64,000 nt of DNA from positions 1 through 64,000 of the forward strand of contig QZDW01000019.1 in the NCBI GenBank assembly GCA_009917545.1, read 5' to 3'. Source of the DNA: a bacterium 1XD42-76. GTDB lineage: Bacteria > Bacillota > Clostridia > Lachnospirales > Lachnospiraceae. The notes below the pieces were generated by a model. It ran no database searches, was not told the origin of the DNA, and was given only the letters and a program-made list of their open reading frames with translations. Position numbers and translations under genes: made by a program. Positions 1 to 7,714 of the stretch are shown here, piece after piece (within the stretch, counting starts at the first letter, position 1; the number at the start of each line of letters is the position of its first letter).

Positions 1-114
1 CCTGCCATGCACCCCTGCAGGGATTTTTGACTACTGGGCATCCAATTTAACAGTTGTTTCGCAATTACCTAAATAAGGGATACCTTGTGCGATTTCTGCA
101 CCTGCATCCCATTT

Positions 115-2390
115 TTAACCTGCTGCCTTCAGTTTTTCTTCCAGGAACTCTGGCACCGCAATCCCGGCGCTTTTCGCATAAGCCTTATAGTACAGGCGGA
201 TGCGCTCTCCCAGAAGGGTATTCCTTTTGCTGATCTCATTCTTGTGGATGGCCATGAACAGCACGCTCTTTTCGCCTGCCAGCACCACCCGTTTCCTTGC
301 CCTGGTGATCCCGGTATACAGAAGGTTCCGGTAGAGCATGATGTAGTGTGCTTTCAGCACCGGCATCAGCACAATATCGTACTCGGAGCCCATGGCCTTA
401 TGGATGGTAGTCGCATAGGCAAGGTCCAGGTTCACCAGATCCTCCGTGCTGTATTCCAGGCTCCGGTCCTCCCCGAAGTCCAGGCCGATCCGTTTCCCTT
501 CCGGCGTATCCTCCACATAGCGGATGAATCCCAGATCGCCGTTGGACACCTTATCCGTGTTCTTGGTCTGCATGATCCGGTCGCCCACACGGAACGTCTT
601 TGGCCCGATACGGATCTCGTCCTCCACGGACTGGAACGGATTCACGATCTCCCGGATAGCAGCGTTCAGATGGTCTGAGGATGCCGCCCCTTCCGTCCGG
701 AATGGCGAGAGGATCTGCACATGCTCAACCCCACTGCTTTCAATCTCCTGACAGTATCTGTCGATGATGGCCGCTGCCGCGTCCGCCTGGCTGCCACAGG
801 GCAGGAACTGAAAATCATTCCCATAATACAGCTTGGTGCTGCCGTCATGGATGAACCTTGCGTTATGGGCGATCAGGCTATCCTTTGCCTGGCGGAAGAT
901 CTCATCCAGCACCGTGACCGGCACAAGGCCGCACTGGATCAGTTCCTTGAATACATTCCCTGCGCCTACACTGGGCAGCTGGTCCGGGTCTCCCACCAGG
1001 ACGGTCTTCGCCCCCTTCTTCAGTGCGGAAAAGAATTTGCCCGCAAGCCACATATCCACCATGGAAAACTCGTCCACAATGACTAAATCCGCATCCAGGC
1101 TGTCTTTCTTTTTTGTCCGGCTGCCCTCGTCCTCTTCACTGACAAGGCCGAGTCCGCTGTGCATGGTACACGCCCCATCAAACCCGGTGCTTTCCGCCAT
1201 CCTGCGGCTTGCACGGCCCGTAGGCGCCATCAGGACAATCTTCCCGTCTGGATAAATCCTGCGGTAAACCTCCAAAATAATCTTCAGCACGGTCGTCTTA
1301 CCCGTACCCGGTGAACCGGTGATCACGGACAGGTTATAAAGAAATGCCGTCCGGACTGCGGATTCCTGTTTCCCGGAAGTACGAAGCCCCTGCTCCGCCC
1401 TGACTGTCTCAATGACAGCGGAAATGTCCTTCATCGGCGGCCTTTCCTCCGCCAGCATCCTTGCGATCCGGCTGGCAGTCTCATCCTCCTGCGCAAAGGC
1501 GTTCGGATGGTAGATGCTGTCCTCATGGAGACCACAGAGCCGCTTAAGATCATGGCGTCCAGTTCCTGCTCCACTTCCTCCGGTCGCACACGCATTTCCG
1601 GAAGCGGGATCTTTTCATTCAGCATCTTAAACGCTGCCCTGCGCAGCTCTTCCCTTCCCAGGAACAGATGCCCCTGTTTCCCTTTCGCCTCGTCCAGTGT
1701 ACAGTGGAGCGCGCCTCTGATCCGCATGGGGTCACGGGGACGGTTATCAGTCTTCCTTACAATGGAGTCCACCCTGCGGAACCCAAAACCCGGTATCTGG
1801 CACAGCTCGAAAGGGCTTTTTTTCAAAATATCCGGACAGGCCGGCCCAAAATACTGGTAAATCTTCAGGGCTGTCTTCGGCGTCAGCTTAAAGGGCGCAA
1901 GAAGCGTCATAATATCCCGCAACGCCCGGCTCTCCGCAAAAGAAGTCCGGATGTCTTCCAGTTTGTTTTCCGTTATCCCCCGAACTTCTAAAAGCCGTTC
2001 CGGATTCTTTTCCAGTACGTCCAGCGTATTGGTGCCGAACTTTGCCACAATCTCAGCAGCAGTTTTCTCCCCAATCCCTTTGATAAGGCCGGAGCCAAGG
2101 TAGCTCAGCACGCCTTCCTTCGTTTTCGGTACGACCTCACGCCACTGCTCCACCTGGAGCTGCATGCCGTACTTGCCGTTTACCCATTCCCCTTCCAGTT
2201 CCAGCTCCACGGCATCCGTCATGGGGATCTCATAGCCCACGGCGGTGAAACGGATCAGGTGGTCCTTATACCGCCTCTTATCCCGTGCCTGTTCCGGGAC
2301 GGACGTATCTGCGGTCTTTACAATGACAATGCAGAATTTATTTGACGGGTTGTGGAAGATCTTCCCGTCATACGTTGCTATAATACCCAT
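115..2390 (-). pseudogene. RecD2-like ATP-dependent DNA helicase, broken by a frameshift
   Basis: The product is a superfamily 1 helicase of the RecD2/TraA type, which unwinds DNA 5' to 3' in recombination. The N-terminal part (2390 down to about 1512) has the RecD2 N-terminal domain and helix-hairpin-helix repeats (IKGIGEKTAAEIV). The C-terminal part (about 1510 down to 115) has Walker A GSPGTGKTT, Walker B VIVDEFSMVD and a UvrD-like end. The two parts lie in different frames. Near 1510-1520 the upstream frame runs into arginine-rich nonsense, while the other frame reads on as EDSIYHPNAFAQEDETASRI, so one base appears to be missing. The start at 2390 has GGAGG 7 nt upstream. It sits 4 bp after the small membrane gene and is the last visible gene of the YqaJ operon. 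It could also be a sequencing error; the family call is firm. Confidence 0.85.
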
Positions 2391-2394
2391 TCTC

Positions 2395-2568
2395 TCACCT
2401 CCATAAAAGCCATAACACAAGCAGGCCCGCAATGGCTGCCAGGGCAGCACCCAGCAGGGGATACAGTACCAGATAACATCCCATGCGTATCAGCCGGAAT
2501 GCATCCCTTATCAGGAGAAACAGGAGGAATCCCGCTATGCCCCCCAATATCCATGTTTTTCTTTTCAT
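2395..2568 (-). CDS. small two-helix membrane protein, 57 aa
   Basis: This short gene is not recognised by family. The product starts MKRKTWILGGIAGFLLFLLI and has two hydrophobic stretches, about residues 6-20 and 31-55, separated by a short basic segment (RDAFRLIRMG), so it is probably a membrane hairpin. An AAAGGG ribosome site precedes the ATG. Its stop codon lies inside the ribosome-binding site of the downstream RecD2-like helicase (TTATGGAGGTGA), which implies translational coupling. It follows the YqaJ-type nuclease by about 35 bp in the same operon. The function is unknown. Confidence 0.6.
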   Translation of the reverse strand: MKRKTWILGGIAGFLLFLLIRDAFRLIRMGCYLVLYPLLGAALAAIAGLLVLWLLWR

Positions 2569-2603
2569 GTTCACTTACCCTTTCTCTGACGTTTTCTTTG
2601 TTT

Positions 2604-3668
2604 TCAGGCGGCATCCACGGAACTGACCTTTACATGAAAGGTCCGAAATTCCGATACCGTTACAAACTGCTCGTAAATCTCCGGGTACTGCAGTTTCAGC
2701 CGCATCAGGTTGTCCTTGTCAACCATCATCTTGCGGACCGGGTTGTATGTCAGCGTGTACCGGCTCCCGCCCATATCGCAGACAGCCCTGCAGCTCGTTC
2801 CCATCTCCGCAGCCAGGATCGCTTTCAGCCTCTGGATATCAGCCTCCAGCTTTTTGGAATACTTTTCTGACTGTTTCTTCTGCTCCTGGAGCTGCATGTA
2901 ACGCATCAGTGTGGACGGCATGGTCCCGTTCAGGATAATCGCCCCAGCGTCTTTGTCTGCCTTACCGCAATACTGTCTGGCACTCGCAAGGATCACATCC
3001 CCGTCCTCCAGATAGGGCGGCGGGACCTGTTTCTGGACATAACTGTTCCAGAATTCCTGTTCCAGGAATATCATCTCTTCCTCATATGCCATATCCCTGC
3101 GGAGTTCCCGGATAATGACCTCATCTTCCGTATTGCCGTACAGACAGCAGAAAAATACCCGGTCAATATCCATCACGGCCATGTAATGCCTGCCCTGTGG
3201 CTCATAGTAGGCCGGCACGGTCTCCCTGCCGTCTTTCCACCAGTGGTCTTTCGCATTATAGTTCGTGGTCTTGATCTCCAGGATGGCTTTCGTTCCGTCC
3301 GGCATGGTGATGAAGTAATCCACATCTGCCAGCATGAACGGATAAAGGGGATGCCGGAACATCTTCTTGATCTGGTAGATTTTAAACCCTGTCTTCCTCT
3401 CAAAAATCTTTGCCACAAGGTCTTCCAGGAGATGCCCCATTTCCATGGCTACCCAGTTTCCTTCATCTTCCTCTACCGCCGCAATACCCAGCTTGTCATA
3501 GTAGATATCCCGCGCGGTACGGAAAGGGGAGAGCCCTATGATGGCAGAGACGTCACTGCCGCCGATCCCGCGGCGCCGCCAGTCCAGCCATTCTTCCCGG
3601 GTAAGGTTTTCCGTATCCACAAGCACCTGCGGATTGTGCCTTTTCCTTTCCATGTTCGTATCGGGCAT
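2604..3668 (-). CDS. YqaJ-family (lambda-exonuclease-like) recombinase nuclease
   Basis: The product is a PD-(D/E)XK nuclease of the YqaJ viral recombinase family, which resects double-stranded ends for single-strand annealing recombination. The N-terminus has the family signature WLDWRRRGIGGSDVSAIIG. Catalytic residues are visible as HLLEDLVAKIF (Glu), MLADVDYF (Asp) and LEIKTTNY (Glu and Lys). The C-terminal third, from about residue 255, is predicted coiled coil (QLQEQKKQSEKYSKKLEADI). ATG at 3668 is preferred because AAGGGGGG lies 7 nt upstream; a GTG at 3674 that overlaps the previous stop is the alternative. Pairing with a RecD-like helicase is usual in phages and conjugative elements, where the two act in element recombination. 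Confidence 0.88.
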   Translation of the reverse strand: MPDTNMERKRHNPQVLVDTENLTREEWLDWRRRGIGGSDVSAIIGLSPFRTARDIYYDKLGIAAVEEDEGNWVAMEMGHLLEDLVAKIFERKTGFKIYQIKKMFRHPLYPFMLADVDYFITMPDGTKAILEIKTTNYNAKDHWWKDGRETVPAYYEPQGRHYMAVMDIDRVFFCCLYGNTEDEVIIRELRRDMAYEEEMIFLEQEFWNSYVQKQVPPPYLEDGDVILASARQYCGKADKDAGAIILNGTMPSTLMRYMQLQEQKKQSEKYSKKLEADIQRLKAILAAEMGTSCRAVCDMGGSRYTLTYNPVRKMMVDKDNLMRLKLQYPEIYEQFVTVSEFRTFHVKVSSVDAA

Positions 3669-3670
3669 GG

Positions 3671-3832
3671 TCACGCCCCCCTTCTGGCCCTGTGCGTAAA
3701 GTTCACTGTACGGATCGTGGTACAGTTCTTCCAGTACTGGTCATTGGCTTTCTGGACAGCGGTATCCCTGAACGGGTATCCTGCCGCCTGTTTCTGCCAG
3801 CTCCTGCCGGCCTTTTTGTTTCTCATGCTCAT
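3671..3832 (-). CDS. small basic protein, 53 aa, unknown
   Basis: This short gene begins the YqaJ/RecD operon. The product starts MSMRNKKAGRSWQKQAAGYP and is rich in Lys, Arg and Gln, which suits a nucleic-acid-binding role, although no known domain is recognised. A plausible ribosome site (GAAAGGCAGG) precedes the ATG. Its TGA overlaps the alternative GTG start of the downstream nuclease gene (GTGA), a common coupled arrangement. It lies about 60 bp downstream of the leader terminator, so its expression should depend on readthrough of that terminator. Confidence 0.5.
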   Translation of the reverse strand: MSMRNKKAGRSWQKQAAGYPFRDTAVQKANDQYWKNCTTIRTVNFTHRARRGA

Positions 3833-3892
3833 TCTTTGTACCTGCCTTTCTAAAATGTTTTATCCTCAAAGCCGTTAACGGCATTTGGGCAG

Positions 3893-3972
3893 AAAATAAA
3901 AAAGCGGAAATGACCATCTGCCAAATCCCTGGCGTCCATGGATTTCCATGAACCATAGTCATTCCCGCTCTT
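3893..3972 (-). terminator. intrinsic terminator/attenuator at the end of leader copy 1
   Basis: Read on the minus strand, an arm AGCGGGAATGAC pairs with GTCATTTCCGCT across a loop of about 40 nt and is followed directly by TTTTTTATTTT. It lies between the promoter at 4154-4182 and the first gene of the YqaJ/RecD operon, so it should stop transcription unless it is read through. Confidence 0.75.
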
Positions 3973-4147
3973 AAAGGGAAAGTCATCCCTTTTACATAAA
4001 AAAGCCAGTAAACCACTGCCCGGAGGGCATAATGGTACTACTGGCACAAAAATACAAACTTAACAGCGTGTGCAATGCGGAAAGTTCTCCGCATACAGCC
4101 TGAACGGACTGCATTTCCCTTACGGGTTACGCACAAAAATCAATTAC
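3893..4147 (-). ncRNA. structured leader RNA with terminator, copy 1
   Basis: This is the transcript expected from the promoter at 4154-4182 to the terminator at 3893-3972. Several hairpins are visible: ATGCGGA/TCTCCGCAT at 4075-4094, the CCAGTA...TACTGG arm at 4005-4044 with an inner GCCCGGAGGGC stem, AAAGGG/CCCTTT near 3972-3994, and the terminator stem. Copy 2 at 6651-6894 shares two exactly conserved single-stranded blocks (4052-4080 and 4131-4151) and keeps the same hairpins while their sequences differ, which is what a selected RNA fold looks like. It could be a cis-acting attenuator for the downstream operon or a free-standing small RNA. Confidence 0.7.
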
Positions 4148-4153
4148 AAGGAC

Positions 4154-4182
4154 AGTTTAGCACAAGATATTGATTTAGTCAA
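4154..4182 (-). promoter_or_regulatory. sigma-A promoter of the YqaJ/RecD operon
   Basis: On the minus strand TTGACT and TAAACT are separated by exactly 17 bp. The copy at 6901-6929 has the same layout (TTGACG, 17 bp, TACACT). Both carry the same CTTGTG stretch in the spacer. Confidence 0.75.
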
Positions 4183-4191
4183 GTTGTTGAT

Positions 4192-4203
4192 ACTATATAT
4201 AGT
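4192..4203. promoter_or_regulatory. 12-bp palindrome upstream of promoter, copy 1
   Basis: The perfect palindrome ACTATATATAGT lies 9 bp upstream of the -35 box. An identical palindrome lies 9 bp upstream of the -35 box of the second leader (6939-6950). Conservation at the same distance suggests a shared regulator-binding site; no binding protein can be assigned. Confidence 0.5.
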
Positions 4204-4302
4204 GTTTTATAAATAACCAACAAAAGAAAATGCGCTCACACCTTTAGCCAGTTCGAGATTGTAAATATCTTCTGGCTCTTTACATCAATCATTGCACTCA
4301 TG

Positions 4303-4710
4303 TTAAACACTGATAACAAAAGATTCGTTATAATACGGAATCAAAGTATCATGTGTCATAAATTTCATTCCTTCTGATTTTGCCTGCGCAAGCAAAATCC
4401 TGTCAAAAGGATCTTTATGCGGTGGAGCATCCTTTGGCCTTACCAAAGATTCCAGCTCAGCCACATGTTTATTAAATACAGGCAGCGAGACAAAACCATT
4501 CTCTTCACATCCTTTCTCCAGGTATTTCCCACTAAATAAAAATGTTTCCGGATGTGCCATATGCTTGATTGTAATCTCCCACACGGAAGCGGTACTGTAA
4601 TAGATTTCATTGTTCTCGTCAAGTATCATTGCCCTGGCTGTATTCGACAATTCCTCCGAATCCAGTACTGCCCATATTGCAATATGTGTATCCAGCAAAA
4701 TCTTCATCAA
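4303..4710 (-). CDS. PIN-domain toxin, VapC-like
   Basis: The 135-aa product is a PIN-domain ribonuclease of the type II toxin class, which cleaves RNA when not held by its antitoxin. The acidic active-site residues can be seen: Asp7 in ILLDTHIAIW, Glu in SVWEITIKH near residue 45, Asp in KDPFDRILLAQA near residue 100, and the final Asp in MTHDTLIPYY near residue 119. Length fits the family. Its ATG overlaps the stop of the upstream antitoxin gene (ATGA), the classic toxin-antitoxin arrangement. The pair has its own promoter and sits between two element operons, where such modules often stabilise mobile DNA. Confidence 0.87.
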   Translation of the reverse strand: MMKILLDTHIAIWAVLDSEELSNTARAMILDENNEIYYSTASVWEITIKHMAHPETFLFSGKYLEKGCEENGFVSLPVFNKHVAELESLVRPKDAPPHKDPFDRILLAQAKSEGMKFMTHDTLIPYYNESFVISV

Positions 4711-4961
4711 CCATCCACCTCAAATAATCTGGCTATTTCATCATTGCACTCGTCTATATCATGACCATCCGCAATAAATTTCTGCCCTTTCATACTTCCA
4801 AGCCTGCGTTTTTTGCCCTGTGTGACAACGCCATAATTTATACTCACACTCCTTGACTCTGATGGCAGCACAAAGCGTTGTATCATATCAAGAATAAAGC
4901 GCAGGCTGTCATCCGAAAGTCCTTCCAGAGATTGTGTAATCTGATTCTGCAATGTTGACAT
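4707..4961 (-). CDS. antitoxin of the PIN-domain toxin
   Basis: The 84-aa product starts MSTLQNQITQSLEGLSDDSL. It has a helical N-terminus and a charged, probably disordered C-terminus (HDIDECNDEIARLFEVDG), where toxin-neutralising segments of such antitoxins usually lie. ATG at 4961 is chosen because AAAGGTGG lies 8 nt upstream; longer readings have no ribosome site. It overlaps the toxin start by 4 bp. The exact antitoxin family is not recognised, so the role is inferred mainly from the overlap with a clear PIN toxin. Confidence 0.75.
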   Translation of the reverse strand: MSTLQNQITQSLEGLSDDSLRFILDMIQRFVLPSESRSVSINYGVVTQGKKRRLGSMKGQKFIADGHDIDECNDEIARLFEVDG

Positions 4962-5033
4962 AACAGACACCACCTTTCTACATGATTTAGAAAACATATA
5001 TCTGATTAAATCTTTACCTTCTGTCACGGTTTT

Positions 5034-5062
5034 ATTATACTAAAGAAACCGCTTTTTATCAA
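5034..5062 (-). promoter_or_regulatory. promoter of the toxin-antitoxin pair
   Basis: TTGATA and TATAAT are separated by 17 bp on the minus strand, 73 bp upstream of the antitoxin start. This gives the pair expression independent of the neighbouring leader-controlled operons. Confidence 0.75.
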
Positions 5063-5157
5063 GAATATCCAAATTAACATTACAATGGTATGGATGGTTG
5101 TATAAAAATACTGGCATGAAAAATATTATTGCTGCTCCAGGCAGCCTTTCCTTTATC

Positions 5158-6363
5158 TTACAGAACTTCCATATCAAACAAACTTAATTGCACTGGCTGC
5201 TCCCTTCTCTCTTTCTCTTTTTCCAGGCGCATCTGTTCCAGTTCTGTGATCCGTTCCTCTCCCAGCCATTTATCCGCATGGCGCCGGTCTACACTGAATT
5301 TTTCCAGACTTTCATATCCGTTCTCCAACAGTTTCTTTTCCAGACGCCTGACCGCAGACTCCCGCGCCTGCCGCCGTCTCTCCCTTTTATTCTCAGAATC
5401 CCTTTTTTCCATATCAGAAGCATGCACGATCTGGATTCCGTTCCGTATATCCTCCAGGTCCTGCATCAGATCCCGGCTCTCCCTGCGTTCCGCACGGACA
5501 TTCTGGATCTCAAAGGAAAAATACCTGCCGTGGTATTCAGAGAAAAACAGCTGCGTAAAATAATGTCTCCGAACTTTCTCCCTTATCCGGTCCTGGCAGA
5601 GCCTGGCGCATATCTTACCGATATCCATGCTCACCGGATGGTCAAAGAGCTTTTTCCCCTTGATGATCCGGGTATCCACCTGTCCTTCAAACAGTGTGCC
5701 GTTCAAGTCATTTCTGAGATAAGATATTTTCACATCATAAAATACATTCCCCTTTTTCTTATCCAGCTCATGCCCCAGGACCGGGCACATCCCTGCACAT
5801 CTGCTTGATCCGCAATAATAAGGGTCATAGTTCATTTCCCATTCCAGGGTATCCCGGTTGAACCTCATATGCTCACGGCAGACTCGTCCATTTTTCTGCA
5901 GCCTGAAGCTGACCTCCTGTCTCCGTATCTCATCATCATGCAGCTTCAGGATATGCTCTACGCTTCCTTCATAGCAGTATTCCTCTTTCGTCATATGAAC
6001 CTCACACTCATACCTGAGTACCTTATTCTCCTGAAGGTATTCGTGTTTCAGCTTGCATTCCTTCTTTTCATAAGGACAGCGGATGGTAGCCATATCATTC
6101 TCAAAAGTCCATTCAATCCCCATGTAGCTCATGTTGCTGTGACACTGGAGTCCTTTGCACTGCAGGCCGCAGGGCGTCCTGAAAGTCTGTTCAAAGATCC
6201 ACCAGCGTTCATAGGTAAACCCTCCATCATAATTATCAAGGGTTTTCTCCTGCCACATGGGAACATCAACCCTTACATAGTCCGGATGATTGTCCACGGT
6301 ATAGCCTTCCTCCAGCAGCCGCTTTGTCAGCGCATTGTATTCCTCATGTTCCTTTTCTCTCAT
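5158..6363 (-). CDS. cysteine-rich protein with C-terminal clamp-binding-like motif, unknown
   Basis: The 401-aa product is not recognised by family. It has many Cys and aromatic residues, with clusters at CGLQCKGLQC (about residue 64), CPYEKKEC (about 95) and CGSSRCAGMCPVLGH (about 185), suggesting metal binding. The last quarter is highly charged helix (EKRDSENKRERRRQ, EKKLLENGYESLEK). The protein ends EQPVQLSLFDMEVL; QLSLF matches the known consensus by which polymerases and repair proteins bind the DNA sliding clamp. ATG at 6363 has AAGGAGG 6 nt upstream. It directly follows a zinc-ribbon gene under leader copy 2. A role in replication or repair of an element is inference from the motif only. 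Confidence 0.6.
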   Translation of the reverse strand: MREKEHEEYNALTKRLLEEGYTVDNHPDYVRVDVPMWQEKTLDNYDGGFTYERWWIFEQTFRTPCGLQCKGLQCHSNMSYMGIEWTFENDMATIRCPYEKKECKLKHEYLQENKVLRYECEVHMTKEEYCYEGSVEHILKLHDDEIRRQEVSFRLQKNGRVCREHMRFNRDTLEWEMNYDPYYCGSSRCAGMCPVLGHELDKKKGNVFYDVKISYLRNDLNGTLFEGQVDTRIIKGKKLFDHPVSMDIGKICARLCQDRIREKVRRHYFTQLFFSEYHGRYFSFEIQNVRAERRESRDLMQDLEDIRNGIQIVHASDMEKRDSENKRERRRQARESAVRRLEKKLLENGYESLEKFSVDRRHADKWLGEERITELEQMRLEKEKERREQPVQLSLFDMEVL

Positions 6364-6374
6364 TCCATTCCTCC

Positions 6375-6578
6375 TTACAGCCCCTGGCATGGGCGCATCC
6401 CAAAATAGTCTTCCATACGGTTCCGCAGCCTTTCCGCCGACATATCATATTCCCCGGCAATACAGGATTCACAGCACGGGTATTTGTAAGCCAGGGTTTT
6501 CGATAACCGGGCATCCCAGCTGTTTAACTGTCTGCCGCATTTGTTGCAGTCCTGATCCAGCCATCTTACTTTCTGCAA
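6375..6578 (-). CDS. small zinc-ribbon protein, 67 aa
   Basis: The product has two cysteine pairs, CNKCGRQ near residue 11 and CCESC near residue 35, typical of a four-cysteine zinc ribbon, then a helical tail (MSAERLRNRMEDYF). No specific family is recognised. The start appears to be TTG at 6578, with AAGGTGG 8 nt upstream. Its stop lies 11 bp before the start of the 401-aa gene and close to that gene's ribosome site, so the two are co-translated. It is the first gene after leader copy 2. Confidence 0.6.
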   Translation of the reverse strand: MQKVRWLDQDCNKCGRQLNSWDARLSKTLAYKYPCCESCIAGEYDMSAERLRNRMEDYFGMRPCQGL

Positions 6579-6650
6579 TCGCTCTCCACCTTCCTTTCTT
6601 CTTTATGAATGTTGTTCTATCCCTATAAGCCTTCCGGCTTTCAGGCAGCA

Positions 6651-6894
6651 AAAAAAGCAGAAATGACTTTCTTATTCCCGGCGTCCGCAGTTTCCTGTGA
6701 ACCCATGTCATTCCTGCTCTGAAAAGAGATAATAAAATTTTCCAAAATAAAACCAGCGGTATATCACTTACAGGACGTAGTGATACTGCTGGTACAATCA
6801 TACAAACTTAACAGCGTGTGCAATGCGGGGCTATGCCGCATACAGACATTTCTGCCTGTATCCCCATAAAAGGATGCGCACAAAAATCAATTAC
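6651..6894 (-). ncRNA. structured leader RNA with terminator, copy 2
   Basis: This is the second copy of the leader, from the promoter at 6901-6929 to an intrinsic terminator at 6651-6720 (arms AGCAGGAATGAC and GTCATTTCTGCT, then TTTTTT). Conserved blocks at 6800-6828 and 6878-6898 match copy 1 exactly. Matching hairpins with changed sequence are seen at 6823-6842 (ATGCGG/CCGCAT), 6753-6792 (CCAGC...GCTGG with TATCACT/AGTGATA) and 6717-6728 (CTCT GAAA AGAG). It precedes the zinc-ribbon gene. The changes that preserve pairing argue for a functional RNA rather than a recent duplication. Confidence 0.7.
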
Positions 6895-6900
6895 AAGGGA

Positions 6901-6929
6901 AGTGTAACACAAGATATGGAATCCGTCAA
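6901..6929 (-). promoter_or_regulatory. sigma-A promoter of the zinc-ribbon operon
   Basis: TTGACG and TACACT are separated by 17 bp on the minus strand. Layout and spacer resemble the promoter at 4154-4182. Confidence 0.75.
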
Positions 6930-6938
6930 CGAAAAGAA

Positions 6939-6950
6939 ACTATATATAGT
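6939..6950. promoter_or_regulatory. 12-bp palindrome upstream of promoter, copy 2
   Basis: This is a second exact ACTATATATAGT, at the same 9-bp distance from the -35 box as in copy 1 (4192-4203). Confidence 0.5.
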
Positions 6951-7011
6951 GAAAGATATAAGGATATACCTAAAATAAATAATAATCATACCCCTGTTAA
7001 ATACTTCGTGG

Positions 7012-7710
7012 TCATGATGTAAATTCATAAATAATTCCCCATTCAATCAGTTTTATTGTAGCAGAACCCGTAATGCCGGACAGCACACTGGAAAGAAGCT
7101 CCTTACTGTAATTTCGCTGCTTTGCATAGTTTTTCAGAAGAATTCCCGTATCAGAATTAGAAAGCTCGGAATATTTTTCTGCATGGAAAACGGCATCCAA
7201 AAACTGGAGCAGCCCGGCGTTTTCCGATGTTATAGTCGTGACGGGCCGTTTCAGCCGGACGGCCTGGGAGCCTACGGTGACGGTACGCCCCTCTGTCGAT
7301 TCTTTTGACGTTACAATCTCCAGTGTTGCCGGCATCTGGGTTGTTAGACCAATCTGATTGGCAAAAGTGGCTCCAGCAAAGTATCCATAGGTTTCTGTTG
7401 TACTTTGGATATATTTGCGTATAATGACCTTCATGGGATCTAAATAACTTTTTTTCAATAGCCGTGGCACTTTTGGGAGATAATAAATCCCGGTATCAAA
7501 ACGAGCCAGATCGCCTGCCCCCAGCATCTGTTTGAAATACTGGCGCAGGGCATTGTCACTAAGCCCCTCCAGCCGGATCTCGTTAAGGAAAATCGGTTCG
7601 TTGTAACCGTATTTTTTTTCCAGATATTCCTTCAACATACAGGTATCCACTCCTTCCACCTCCATGCCACGTAGCTTATGAGATTCATTAAAGTTTTCTT
7701 TCGTGAGCAT
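7012..7710 (-). CDS. AbiEi-like winged-helix protein (DUF6088-type)
   Basis: The 232-aa product resembles the DUF6088/AbiEi antitoxin group, transcriptional repressors of type IV toxin-antitoxin systems. An N-terminal winged helix is visible (residues about 25-75: LSDNALRQYFKQMLGAGDLA then GIYYLP), followed by the mixed domain with YGYFAGATFANQIGL and a TSENAGLLQFLDAVF segment. It lies 4 bp downstream of another winged-helix gene in one operon. No AbiEii nucleotidyltransferase toxin is present next to it. The family name is from memory of similar proteins and is moderately sure; a DNA-binding role is inferred. Confidence 0.6.
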   Translation of the reverse strand: MLTKENFNESHKLRGMEVEGVDTCMLKEYLEKKYGYNEPIFLNEIRLEGLSDNALRQYFKQMLGAGDLARFDTGIYYLPKVPRLLKKSYLDPMKVIIRKYIQSTTETYGYFAGATFANQIGLTTQMPATLEIVTSKESTEGRTVTVGSQAVRLKRPVTTITSENAGLLQFLDAVFHAEKYSELSNSDTGILLKNYAKQRNYSKELLSSVLSGITGSATIKLIEWGIIYEFTS

Positions 7711-7714
7711 ATAT

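Noticed and set aside
30-114. The helicase frame stays open for 26 codons past its stop
   Set aside because: No start or ribosome site, and the length is compatible with chance; probably not a gene.
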